Shown: piece after piece, positions 10,880 to 23,294 of the stretch
Layout: each line of letters opens with the position of its first letter
Position numbering within the stretch: the first letter of the stretch is position 1
Assembly: GCA_036897485.1 (NCBI GenBank)
Contig: JAYMTF010000289.1
Span: 1 to 41,092, forward strand
DNA from: Pelargonium nanum
Lineage: Eukaryota; Streptophyta; Magnoliopsida; Geraniales; Geraniaceae
Reading direction: 5' to 3'
DNA: 41,092 nucleotides
Notes under the pieces: generated by a model
Seen by the model: the letters and a program-made list of their open reading frames with translations, nothing else
Told to the model about the DNA's origin: nothing
Database searches by the model: none
Program-made: the position numbers and the translations under genes

Positions 10880-13800
10880 TTAAGACGTTTCCCAGATTTT
10901 GTAATCTCTTCCATCATAGGCTGAAGACCAATTCTTGTCACCCGGAGGTTCATAATGACCTGGTCCTATCTTCACTGCAACTTTTTCATCAATTATAGCA
11001 GCATACACATCCCTCTCTGCCTTGGTTATTCTAACCTACAATAACCAACGTCGCAAATGAAGTTAATGAATCTGAATTTCTCGTTATTATAGTCCGATGA
11101 GAATGTAAAGTTAATGGTACTTACTGTACTCCGACAGTGGATTTTGTTTCGGCTCCTAATAGCTACAAGTGCTGCAACTTCAGAATGGTAGTGAGAGAAA
11201 ATATGATCATAGAATATAGATGGTGTTCCCGGATGAGTTAAGATGTAAGCATATCCTTGCATCTCCTTTCCGCCTGGAAATCTCCAATGACCCTTCAGAA
11301 AAGAATGTGAAAAAAGAAGTTATAAATGCCACAAATCTATAGATTCCTAGGACTAAATCACCAAGAAATAAAGTTTTATCCAGTTTCCTTACACATTACT
11401 AGAAATTTTTCAGGCTAACATGGTTTAATTTAGATCAGTAACTTTCAACCCGTAATAATATTAACTAATGGATATATTGGGTACCGTAGAGATGAGAATA
11501 GGTTCTGACCTGAGTAGAACCAGTATCATGGTTCTCTACAAAAGTAACAGCACGGGAGGGCCACCATCCGACTACCCCGGGAGGCTTTCCCTTCTTATCT
11601 GATAATCGCCAATATTCACATCTTTCCAGTGCCTGTATAGAATTACTATAATTTGTAAGTATCATATGACTGAATATGTGTGCTGGAGTGGAAGAGGTGT
11701 TGAGATATGGAAAAAAATTGCATATGAAACTGTCAAAAACACAATGAACTGACCAATTTATTTGTATACCCCAACACAAGTAACTGTACTTTGAATAGAT
11801 GCTTACCGCATGAAGAATTCCTTTTGTTGTGACATCAAATGCACCAGCTGTGCCACCAGATTCACTGATCCAGTCAACAATTCTCTGCCTATGCGCATCT
11901 TGGTCATGATCAATTTCGCCATATGTATAACTAAGGGAATCCCAAAACTCTCCTACAGCGAAATATGGTTCACTTGCATCTAAGTAGTCCTTGACATAGC
12001 CACCCCAAAATCCTCTAACAAAATCAAGCCTCCATCCGTCGTACCCAATTTCTTTCCTGTAGTTCATATGTTACAAGCAAATTGTTCAAGCTTCTCATAC
12101 AAAAGAGTATTTTCTTAATAAATCTTTTGACAGACTTCAGAAATGTTAAGCATATAGTACAGAAAGCATGAAGATCTGTTGGTCAATAGTAACACCTCCA
12201 TAATGTTCCAGAAGCACTAAAGCAATACTGCTATCAGGCCTTAATAAGGTCCCAAACACACATAAACTACAAGTCAAACCATCAAATTTTGAACATTTGT
12301 GGTTATATCTTCAGCTAACATTACATAAAACTGAAAAGTTCCATCCTGGAAACAGAGGCAACACAATTTTCCTACAATGGTCTGATAACTACCTCTGCAC
12401 TCAGTGATAGGAATACATTTCTGAATTCCTTTCTCCAAACAAAATATGGTGCCTCATGCTACAGGTTAAAATTCAGACATTGGCTCTAGACTGGAACTGC
12501 TGTCTTCAAAGAAACAACTTCAATATAGATATGAACGTATTTTAGTTGTTGCTTTTCCTGTAACTCTAAATTTTCTAATATATTCATGGTACTAGATAGT
12601 TGTTGAAGATTTTAGATGGACTGAATTTTTGTAGTTGATTACATTTGCATCTGCTTGTACAACAGGAAATAATAGAAAGGAGAAATGATAGAGAAGAAAA
12701 GATGCAGAATATGAACCTCAGCCATAATAACCATTCTTTAATATCCCTTCTCACAAAATCCTGTGAATGATCAATGTTTGGAGCAGCATGGAAACATTCT
12801 CCACTACTCTTATTGCCTCGACCCTGTAACACAAAATGAGGAACTCTAGATCACACAGAGAGCAAAATGCAAGTACCGTCATGAATTATTCCCCAAACAA
12901 GATCAAGTACCATTATCTATGATGCTACTATAATATTGTTGTATGCGCATACAGGCATATAGATAAATGTACTTCTGTTACGAGCATACACATGGACAAG
13001 TAATAAACTGAGTTCCTTAATACAATGAAACTCCTCTTGCTATATATAATTACAACAGTCATTCCAATAACCGTTACTGCTCCAACTACCACTAATCAAT
13101 CTCAGTAACTGTAGAAACCACAACAACAAATATTTATAGCACAGCTGATACTACCAGAAAAGGTCTAATAAAATAATACTAATTATTGCATTCTGGCTGT
13201 ATTAAGAGAGGAAATAAAAAACTTTATACTATTTTCAATAAGTTGATGAAATGAGCAGAGCCTAAGTCATGTTGAAAGCCTGGAATGATGTTTGTGTTCA
13301 TTTCTATGCTGCCACATGCTAATTTGGTAGTAAATACACTACAACATGTTTACATTTGGTGAACTACTGTTACATGTTTTCTTGTATGTGCTATGTGTAT
13401 GCAACATGTGTCATACACACAGAAACTTCTGAAGCTGCACTAATAATACAAGGGCGACAACTTGGGAATCAATGTTCAATTCTGTAGCTGCCTATTATCC
13501 AGAAAAGAGTTACCAATTACCTGAAAATGTGGATCATCTGCAACGACTGCACGATCATCCCAATTTAAACGACCACCAAATATATTCCAAATGCCATTTT
13601 TATTCTGATACTCAGCACATCGATGATTTAGCACCACATCTCCAAGTACTGCTATACCAGCTTTATGAAGGGTTTTCACAAGATCCTTAAGCTCATCCAT
13701 ACTTCCATATCTGACACAAACACAAAAGGGAATAAAATCAATAATAATAACAGGATTCACATTGTATTAGGAGACTGCCTATTTCAAATATGAAATTACA

Positions 13801-16800
13801 TAAGAAATATTTTTGGACGGCATAGGGAACTTACTAGAAAAAATTACCAAGCAATATATATTCCAGTTTTCAGGAAATGATAAACAGTGATCATAATATA
13901 TACAAAATTAGATCATCCTTGCAGGCATGTGATTGACAGTTTTTATGACCTAGTCCAAGTTTAAACTTTATGTATGAAAATGAAAAGATAATAATTTTCT
14001 ATACAGTACCTAGAATTTAAATTGTACAGATCCCTCGGCATGTATCCTTCAGGTGACACGGAATCTGTAGGTGGTGGCAACCAAATCACAGTTATACCAA
14101 GTGAAGCTAATTCCATGGCCTTTTCTTTAAGTTCCACATACCATCTTCCAGATTTATGTGATTCCCAATTAAATCCTTGGCACAATATCTCAAACCCTGT
14201 GCCTGTCCCTGAGCATATTTTTGCAGGTGGTTCAATTACCTCGGTTTCCAAAATTTCTACCTCTGAGAAGGTTGGAGTTGAGGCTCTGAAGATGCTATAG
14301 GCTTCAGCAGCCAATTTTTCAATTTCTTGAAGAATGGTTTCTTGTGCTTCTTTGGTTTTTGTCTTCCTGATCTTCTCAGAAGAAATGCCACTCACCAAGT
14401 TCCTTATCTCATTGATGATATCATTAGTATATGCACCATCTGTATTTTCTTCTGCAGTTTCTCCAGATATCTGTGCCCCTCCAGAATTATCTTTACTTTG
14501 TTGATCAAGTAAGGTACTTGAACTTGAGAGGGGGACATAAAAGTCATTTCCCAAACAATTCAACCAACTATTTTCATTTAGCTTCAGAACAAAGAGAAAT
14601 CCTGCAAATTCTTCATCCAAAGTAAATAATGCTGAAGATCCATTTCCACCCTCTTTTTGCTGTAGAACATGATTTCCGTTTAATTGAACAAAATGAAAAC
14701 AAAATAGTAACAATTTCTTTTATGAGCAAAAATTCCAAAATAAGTTGAGTATTATTACAGAAACTTTGTGCTTGTTGAATGAAATTATAGAAAAAGTAAT
14801 CAACCCTCACTTTTTATAACAGGTTTGCAGATGCGATAATATCCTACCTTCGTATTCAATAAACAAGACCATTCTTAAGAGAAAGACCAGTACAGCTAGC
14901 CTTAATGAAATAGCCTATGTTTTAAATATTATCATTAGGAATTGTAAATCATCAAGGAAAAAAAGAATAGATAGACTGTGTCTGTGGTTCAGTCCAGTGT
15001 ATTTTGATTGAGATTTCTGTGTTTGTGCCTCATGAAACTAATGCATCAGTCACTACAAATTCTTTGCTGATTTGTTTTGGAAACGAAAGGCAAGTTGGTG
15101 ATATATTTTACTATCCTAACAATATTTTTCTGGGATATAAGGAACTACTCAAAAATATGATGAGAATATTAGAGAATATAAGTATATAACTACTTTAGAT
15201 TCAGTAACAACTCAGAGAAAATAACTTTTCAGTGGCAGCTCAATTTGATACCTGTAATACAGTCCGCAAAGCCTTCTTCTTGAATGGTTTAGTATCAGGT
15301 GGATATGGAGCAGCTGGAATTTCCCAATTTTTAGAACCGTCTCTGCAAACTCCCCAGTGAACAACAACATCTCCAGGTACATCAGTTTCTAAAGACAGAA
15401 GATTCCTAGCTGTCTCAGGGCACTTCCTGAGGGAAACACTCACTGAGCTGTTTATAGCAACTTCTCTTGCAATAGGCTGTTCTTCATAGAACCCTTCTAG
15501 GCGCCTATTTTTTAATATAGGGTCTATAGACTCGTTGATGCTATCTTCACTGTTAGAAAGCGATGGTTCTGCTTCAAGGAGCATGTTGGATAGCTGTCCC
15601 GAAGGCCCTACGAGTTAAGAGGATCAAAAGTTAGTTGATCAATTAACAAAGAGAGATTAAGAGGTCGCAACTGTGCATGTAATGAGTGGTGGTTAGCTGC
15701 ACAATCATGAAACCAGTCATCAATGGGCTCTACAACTTAGCTAAAACAGGCGACTTGACTTAACTTTCCATTGATTTGCAAAGGAGCCATATGTAAAAGA
15801 CGTTTAGGTCTTTAGGAATATTATCAGCTCTGAATGAGAATACTGGGAAAATACCATATTTCATTTAGAGTATGTTGCACTGAACCTTGGATTTAGATAT
15901 GAATTAGTTCAAGTTGAAGATATATAGTTCGAACAGATCAGTTGTACTATCACACATGAACAAAAGATTTGAGTAAAACACAACAGGTAATGATTTACAA
16001 AGCCTGGCCATAAACTGAAGCCCCTTTTTACCTCCAACCATATTACCATTATCTTGAAGGTAGTCTACAAGAGGCACCTTAAAATCTTTCCCTTTGTGCT
16101 GATACCAAGCTCCAGTCTCTCCATCCTGCATCATTGAAGGGTAAGTGGAAATAAATATATGACAAAAGGATCCACACATAGATATTGCCAGCTTGAATAA
16201 CATAGAAAACTGACGCTATCAACCGATAAGTGTTGAAAATCAGAACCTTTAGAACAAAGTTTATAGCTGCTATTCTACTGCCGTGGTTACAGACAATTTT
16301 AACTTCCTGAAATGTATCTCCCTCTGAAGAAGATGATGATTTTGTCAAGGGTGTCTCTATGGCGTAGTCCTGAAAAGAACATAAATGATATATACTTAAT
16401 TCATTTCATATGAGGTGCCTACACCATAGCCAGCAAGTAAAATGTAAGAGGTCAATCATACTTTGATGGGAATGGAACCCAGAGGTCTCATTTCAACGGG
16501 AGGCTGATCCCATTCACTGCAAAAGTAAATTTAAATTATACGTCGAGAAAAGCTGGTAATCAACATTGACTATACAAATAAAAAAAAAACCTATACTCCA
16601 ATGTAATATGGAAAACAAACTCAAACTCATCTTCTAAAGATACATCACTTTTCAGTTTTCTTGTGAATCTGCTATTTCAACTGACTCAAAATTAATAAGC
16701 ACAACCAAATGACCATCCATAATATAGCAAACCTGCCAACATCATCGACATAAGAAACTCCCCAATGAAGAATCCACTTCCCCGACACACTACATCCCAC

Positions 16801-17713
16801 GGTCAGCTGCCAAGTATGCGCATCCTCCCCGTGATCTAATCTAACAAAAATCTTTCCCTCCTCCTACCATTAAACATGAATCAAAGTGAAATTCTAATTA
16901 ACATCAACTCGAACTCTTTCAAACTGCGAGCAAAACAGGGGAAATGAAAAGATACAATTTAGTCCCTGAACTATCAATGAAGTCCCTGAACTATCAATCA
17001 AGTCAATTTAGTCCAAAGGTTATACAATCGTGTCAATTTAGTCCAAATGTTTTCAAAAACCGTGTCAAATCAGACATTTCGTCAAATCCATGGACGGAAT
17101 ACATTAGTTCTTGCTTACGTGTAATATTTTATTCGACGGATTCCAAATTATAGCAACCAGCTAAGATTTAAAAAATGACAAAAATCAGACTCAGTTCAGC
17201 CCATTTCCTGTTTGGCTGTCTGGAAAAAATAATCATAAAAAAATTACTAATCAGCATTAAAAGCTCAAATCAGCTGCCACTTGGAAGATAAATTTCATCC
17301 TGGAGCCCATCACAATGAGCTCAATGATCGATTGAACTGACTATTTTCCTCAAATTTTCAAATAAACCCAAACCTAAAGCAAAACAGCACCGAAATTCCC
17401 CAAATGTAGAAAATGAAATCGAGAGTTGAGTAGAAGTAGCAACCTTCACAATCCGCTTAAGAGGAAACGTCTCCTTGAACAAAACGTCCTCCGACTGAAG
17501 CGTCTCGGCGGTAGCTGTGCCGGTGGCGCTCGCTGTAACCGCGTGAAGCCTAAAAGGCTTGGCGCTGAAGAAGCTCCTCCAGCCATGAGAAGAGAGTGGC
17601 TTCGGAGAGTAACGAATCAGAGAAGGAGACGTTGATTTGGATTTGCTTCTACTACTACTACTTCTGGAACAAAATTGGTGGAGAGGCTCAATGCTAACAA
17701 TGGACATCGACAT
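10880..17713 (-). CDS. AMY3: Chloroplast alpha-amylase 3 (GH13, tandem CBM45)
   Basis: Thirteen exons on the minus strand join in frame to 890 residues: 17713-17444, 16863-16733, 16516-16462, 16369-16247, 16125-16032, 15607-15252, 14659-14010, 13710-13521, 12823-12717, 12056-11807, 11632-11510, 11292-11125, 11035-10880. Arabidopsis AMY3 is 887 aa. The enzyme is an endo-acting alpha-1,4-glucan hydrolase of starch in the stroma. The first 60 or so residues are Ser/Arg-rich, a transit peptide. Two CBM45-type starch-binding modules carry WILHWGVS and [20 protein letters not shown] helical linker (about 420-470) precedes the GH13 barrel. Catalytic-site motifs are [16 protein letters not shown] (nucleophile D670), AVGEFWD (acid/base E695) and FVENHDT (D778). 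C503 (EILCQGF) and C591 (NHRCAEY) match the spacing of the regulatory disulfide known in Arabidopsis, implying thioredoxin control. No defect is seen. Confidence 0.97.
16944..17140. repeat. Dispersed 'tttagtccctgaac' repeat fragment in AMY3 intron 1
   Basis: Phrases such as caatttagtccctgaacta, tcaatttagtccaaaggtt and gtgtcaatttagtccaaat recur in short tandem fashion. The same vocabulary appears at 19120-19350 and 40740-41092. This is a common class of plant dispersed repeat; I cannot assign a superfamily. Confidence 0.5.
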
Positions 17714-17759
17714 GCTTTGATTTGAATTGATCTGCTACAACTATCATAACATGGACATG

Positions 17760-19120
17760 GAATTTTTTAACATTATATCATGAATGTTTTTATCTTCCTT
17801 GTGAGTTACGTATTTAAATAATGCGTCTTTCTGGTATGATTATCATTGGAAGAAAGAGAAAAGCAGAAATTTCTTGGCCACTTAAACAAGTGGGGACCGA
17901 ATTCAAAAATATTTCTTGGTGTACAAACTATCACAACTTTTTGCTCTTAGATAACATCTGTTTGATCATATTGAATTTTCACTGAAAATATCTGAATAGC
18001 TACTATTCTATGTCGACCACCAATACAAACAAAAAGTTTTTGAAATTTTCTGTATTTTGGAGCCAACAAGAATATTTGTAAAACATTAAATTTTGTCAAT
18101 CCAAAAAATTATAGCCTAATATTGGAACACACACTCAATCCCTACATCTTAGGAGTCATTGGTTTAGCCCATTTTTCATAACACTGTTTAGTAAAATAGG
18201 ACCACATTTTGCCATTCATTTAGTTTTGCAGAGATGGTGTATATGAAAACTTTAATTTGGTGAAATAAAAAATCAAGCAATCGATTCGGTTGGAGAGTCT
18301 AAAATATATGGATTTTGAATATAATGAGCTTAGATTTGAGAAATGAAGATTTTGCGGGAATTAAAATTTATTATGTTTGTTTACTTGTATGAAATGTAAA
18401 ATATTGATCTGAGATGTTGGAACTGACTAATTGAAATGGATTTTTTCTCCCCTCTTTGGAAACCCTAGGCGTCTAGTTCTTGTCAATTTAATTTTTCAAA
18501 CCGCAGTCGGTATTATTGATCGGAGGTGGTTCAATCCCTTTTTACTCGCTTTTATTTATTTATTGAATAAACACATATTCAACTCGATTAGACTTATCTT
18601 ACGTTTTATTCATTGTCACTACTAGCTCCTTATATTCAATCTGCTTGCAAACGCCGCGTTATCATCTTCACCTTCACTATATGCTGGTTGTGAAAATATG
18701 TTTACTACGGTAGACAGACTATTTTCATGTTTTTCTTGTATTGAATCGTATTTTAGTAATTTTGTTAGTTTGAAGTCTTGTTTGTCATTTTTATTGAAAG
18801 TTTGTCTTTCATTATTGGAAGTTATTTGTTTCATTATGAATATGTGTATTTTGTTTGGGAGTACCGCTGCGCGCCAAATGATTTTGAAAAGAGCAAGAAT
18901 GGGTATACTTAAGTCTATTGCCGTCAATATTTCAAACAACTATATGATCTTTAGTCGTTTGTTTGAACATTCGAGATATACGAATCAAGTTACTATGGTA
19001 TTTGGTTCTATGCCAGGTCTATTCATAATCGAGTATGGAATTCTCTATTATTCTTGATAGAATTAATATTTCATTCAAAAAAAGAAATGTGACAAATGAA
19101 ATATATAATATTTATTAATA
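17760..19120. other. Intergenic region upstream of AMY3, no gene recognised
   Basis: This AT-rich interval lies between the AMY3 start codon at 17713 (minus) and the VDAC region. The left part must include the AMY3 promoter. A 119-codon open frame at 18698-19057 starts MFTTVDRLFSCFSCIE; it is rich in Phe, Ser and Leu, has no recognisable domain and sits in AT-rich sequence, so I do not call it a gene. Confidence 0.5.
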
Positions 19121-19350
19121 CGTAAAAGACTCGATCTGATCCCTAATTTTCATGTTTCAACCCAATTTAATTCATGAATTTTTTTTTAACAAAAAATAAT
19201 TATTGAACTTTCATATTTCGACCCAAAATAGTACACGAACTTTCGTAAGTTCGGGGATCTAATTGGGTCAATATTTGAAAGTTCATGGATCTTTTTGGGT
19301 AAAAATAGTTCATGACCGAATTGGATCGAAAATTGGACCAAATTGTCCCT
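19120..19350. repeat. Dispersed fold-back repeat upstream of VDAC
   Basis: The left half has cgatctgatccctaatttt, tttcaacccaatttaatt and aactttcatatttcgaccc. The right half has the complements aacttt..ggggatctaattgggtca and gaaagttcatggatc, giving a loose inverted-repeat layout. Vocabulary matches the repeats at 16944-17140 and at the right edge. Its age and superfamily are not determined. Confidence 0.5.
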
Positions 19351-19371
19351 GAACTGCCCCATCTAGAGAGT

Positions 19372-19414
19372 TGGGCTGGTGTGGCCCATGTATGGCTACT
19401 GATTCGTTGGCCCA
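19372..19414. promoter_or_regulatory. Cluster of three site II (TGGGCY) motifs upstream of VDAC
   Basis: TGGGCT at 19372-19377 and GGCCCA at 19383-19388 and 19409-19414, about 340-385 bp before the VDAC ATG. Site II elements bind TCP factors and are frequent in promoters of nuclear genes for mitochondrial proteins. A TTAGGGTT telo-box at 19650-19657, close to the likely leader, is the usual partner motif. Whether they act on VDAC is inference. Confidence 0.45.
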
Positions 19415-19755
19415 AGCCTGGTTTGGCGAGCCTACTCGGCTATACCACAAGTCCATATTGGCATTAAAAAACGTGGAAGATATTTTCAATTTATTCAAAA
19501 ACTACTACTACCACTAAAAAGCGAATATGCTGCAAGGTGTATTCTATCACAGATGACAGATCAGCAGCGACAACGGCCACCGCACCAAATCTCGACCCCA
19601 CGCCAGATCCGACGGCGCATATCACTCCTCCAGGAAAAACCAACAACGCTTAGGGTTCTTTACTATTTTCTCTCACAGTTTCTGTTGCTCTCTGTTCCTC
19701 TCAAGCACAGAACATTTTCTCTCATCTTTTCTATTCCATTTTCTCGGGAAAAATC

Positions 19756-22194
19756 ATGGTGAAAGGTCCAGGTCTCTACTCCGATATCGGCAAGAAGGCC
19801 AGAGGTACCATAGTTGCTTGCTTCTCACTTCTCTCATTTGTACTGATCTTTCTTCATTTTAACGCTACTTCAGTAAATTCGTTTATTGATATAGTTTTGT
19901 AATTTGTGTCTTTGTTGCAGATCTTCTCTACAAGGATTACCAGTCCGATCACAAGTTCACCCTCACGACCTACACTGCCGGTGGCGTTGTGAGTTATTAT
20001 TATTGTTATTATTATTATTTTCCATTTTCTTAGTTTGGTACATTGACTTAGATTCAGTTGTATCATTGAGTTAGGGTTTGTTTTATCACATTTTGTTTTT
20101 GTATTCACTGCACCTCTGTTTGAATGCTGAAAAAATGGAGTGATAATGAGGAAAATGACGTATAGTGTCATGCTTCACTATTCTCATCAAAAGCTAAATT
20201 AGTTCGATATACCATATTCTCACATGAGGATCTCTTTGCTGTGATTCTGGTTTCATTAGCTATATTTTGTTAGTGTTATAATTTTTATTGTTTTCCAATA
20301 GTTGAAGGCTCTGTTTAGTAACTTAGAAATGGTAAAAAATAAGAAACTTCAAACATTAGTTGATTCTCTCATTTCTTACTCAGGCAATCACTTCTTCTGG
20401 GGTTAAGAAAGGCGATCTACTTTTGGCAGATGTGAGCACTCAGTTTAAGAACAAGAACATCACAACTGATGTGAAAGTGGATACTAATTCGAACGTAAGT
20501 TGTATTTGGATATGATTGTAATTTTTTTGCTGTTGCAAGTCTCATCTTTTGAGTTATATCAACTTAACAGTAACTGCACTTGATGTGAATATTTCTATTC
20601 TAAAATTTTCATCATGCATAGTCTGATTAACTCTATAATGAATTATGTGCTCTGGTATATTTTTGTATATAGTTGTTAACAATTTTGATTCCTGATATTT
20701 ACCCGCCTCTGTTATAAATAACCTCCAATTTGGTGATAGTGCAATCCTATAAGTTAAATTACTCCATGTTTGGTCGCTCTGGAGCACTGTGATAGAAGGT
20801 AATATCATCTGACTTCCAAGCAAGTAATTGGAAAGTTTCATTGGTGAGCTAATTATTGAGGCTGGTAATCATGGCATATTTGACATTCTTTAGGTTAGAT
20901 GTGAACTAACTTTTCTACATGTTAATAATTATGATTTCTGTGGTAGCATTTCAAGTATGTCGGAACTAGACAGTGACTTTGCCATGCAACATGTTCACAT
21001 GATAATCAGATTTCAAACAAGAGGCTGACTGATGTTATTATTTGAATGTGCAGCTTTTAACTACCATCACTATTGATGAGCCCGCACCTGGGTTGAAGAC
21101 AATCTTTAGCTTCCGCGTTCCAGATCAAAGATCTGGCAAGGTATTTCTTTGTCATTCTTTTGTATTATCTCTATGTAACTTGGTAATTTTTCAATCTAAT
21201 CTTTCAGTAGCTTGCTCTATCCTATCAATAGTTTCATTGGAAACGGTGTATCAATTGTTGACATAACATTTTTCGCCTTTGATATTGTTTTTGATGTTTG
21301 TGGTAACAGGTGGAACTTCAGTACCAACATGAGTATGCTGGAATAAGCACCAGCATTGGATTGACTGCAACTCCCCTTGTTAACTTTGCAGGTGTGGTTG
21401 GAACCAATGGTATCTCTGTTGGGACTGATCTCTCGTTTGACACTGCCACTGGTAACTTTACCAAGTTAAATGGAGGGCTGAGCTACACTAATTCTGACCT
21501 TATTGCTTCCATCGCCTTGTGAGTTATTTATTACTTATCATGTTTTACAGTACATTAGACTCGTTGCCACTTACTTCCTGCCTCTTTAATTGCTAATAGT
21601 TTGAAATATGGATCAGTTTTCTATTGGTTGGGTGTGTATGAAAACAATAATTATGATAACATCTTTGTAATTAGCAGTCTGATATGATGTATGGGTATTG
21701 GGTTGGTTGAAATTCCCGAATTCTACACCTGTACTATTTTGAAAAGAAAAAATAAATATATCCAGGAGCTTGTGAATGTAAACCATGTTTGGCATATAAA
21801 CATTGATACGTCTGCTTGCAGTGCATTTTTTTGGTTAATGCACTCGTCCTTGTTTATTGACTTAGATATATCGATTAATAAATGCAGGAATGACAAAGCT
21901 GACACCCTTGGTGCTTCCTACTACCACTTTGTAAGCCCACTAACCAACACAGCTGTTGGTGCGGAGTTGATTCATAGCTTTTCGAGCAATGAGAACACAC
22001 TCACAATTGGCACCCAGCATGCACTTGACCCCTTGACGACAGTGAAGGCTCGCGTGAACAACTATGGAAGGGCAAGTGCTCTGATCCAGCATGAGTGGCG
22101 TCCAAAGTCCCTCTTCACCATTTCAGGGGAGGTGGATACCAGAGCAATTGAAAAGAGTGCTAAGGTTGGACTGGCACTTGTGCTCAAACCATAG
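19756..22194 (+). CDS. VDAC: Voltage-dependent anion channel (mitochondrial outer-membrane porin)
   Basis: Six exons join in frame to 276 residues: 19756-19804, 19921-19988, 20384-20494, 21054-21140, 21310-21518, 21888-22194. That is the standard plant VDAC length. The N-terminus [20 protein letters not shown] is the family's amphipathic helix, which lies inside the pore. The body is an alternating amphipathic beta-barrel: [70 protein letters not shown], then [19 protein letters not shown]. The eukaryotic porin signature falls near the C-terminus ([20 protein letters not shown]). The protein ends [11 protein letters not shown]. It passes metabolites such as ATP/ADP and anions across the mitochondrial outer membrane. 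Plants have several VDAC isoforms and the isoform number cannot be set here. No break is seen. It is convergent with the HIR gene. Confidence 0.97.
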
Positions 22195-22299
22195 ACCAGC
22201 CAACTAAGCCTGATCGTGTGGAATGGATTTGTTTTGTGTTGGAGAGCAATAAGGTAGGTCGAAAGGCGTAATTCTCCCATTTCTATGAACTTTGATGTG

Positions 22300-23290
22300 C
22301 CTATGTGGTCCTATTGGTTCATATTTTGGTGGTTATGGGATGTAAAAATAATTCTTGTTTGTGGAATGGACCAACTGCTGTTTAATGTTCCCATTTAACC
22401 CACTGCTAATGGTGGGTATACTTGTCCCAGGAGAAAAACTTCCATATTGAACTTTTATTCATTTGTATTGCTCTCTAGGGTATGTCCCTTAGTCCCTTGA
22501 AGGCTTGAACATGTTAGTTGATCTTTCAAGTGCTGATTTGATATTTCTTTTATCTTTATAGGTTTTAGTACTGTGTAAATTAAGAGGCTAAATTAGCCTC
22601 TTTCTGTAGGACCAACTACTTCATTGACAAACAAATATTCCAGAATCTTAAAGGATCGGGCGAGAAAATGCATTTCCCTCGCTCAATCGAGAAGGGCCAC
22701 CGAAGCAGGTGTGCGTGGGAAGCTATGACCCCACGAACAGCGGCCAATTCCGATGGCAACCAGACCTGCCCAACTACTTGCCCGATGGCTCCCGACCGAC
22801 TTGGCCCAACAAATCAAAAACTTATTTATTCAAGTCTCCCTAATGAAGCTACACAAAGAAGGCCCCATTTGGAGCCAAACTGCCAAAGAAAGGCGACCCT
22901 GGTTGGGGCCACGGAAGGGCACACATGTTGCCCCAATGATGCACTCAAGGCCCCCCAAGGGCACCTTAAGGAAAATGTCGACTGAATCACGCTAATAACA
23001 GTAAATGAGAAAAGATTCATTAAGCAAGCATAGAGCTATACATCCAAACCAAGGGATAGCAAAAACGAACGTGTAAAAGTAGAGAACGGCGTTGAAGATG
23101 GCAAGCAAGCAGCCCTTGCAGATTAGGCTAATCTGCTATGTGAATCGGACATCCATTCTGCTGCTTAAAATAATCAAATCTACTTAGAATTCACAAAGAA
23201 GCTTATTATGGCAAGGTAATTGCTCTAATATAGTAGATAACACACTGCAACACTATCAATCTAAACAGGTTTTTAACTACGATTATTTAT
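22300..23290. other. Intergenic region between VDAC and HIR 3' ends, with a GC-rich block
   Basis: The left part is the VDAC 3' UTR; the right part, next to 23295, is the HIR 3' UTR. Between about 22655 and 22985 base composition turns distinctly GC-rich (for example ggatcgggcgagaaaatgca, cccgatggctcccgaccgac, ggccccccaagggcacct) against the AT-rich surroundings. Two overlapping open frames of 105 and 80 codons there show no recognisable domain. The block looks like an inserted repeat piece of unknown family. Confidence 0.5.
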
Positions 23291-23294
23291 ATTT

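Noticed and set aside
18698-19057. 119-codon open frame MFTTVDRLFSCF
   Set aside because: Biased AT-rich composition, no domain, no splice or promoter context.
22668-22985. 105-codon open frame MHFPRSIEKGHRSR in the GC-rich block
   Set aside because: Overlapping open frames on both strands are expected from high GC; no domain is recognisable.
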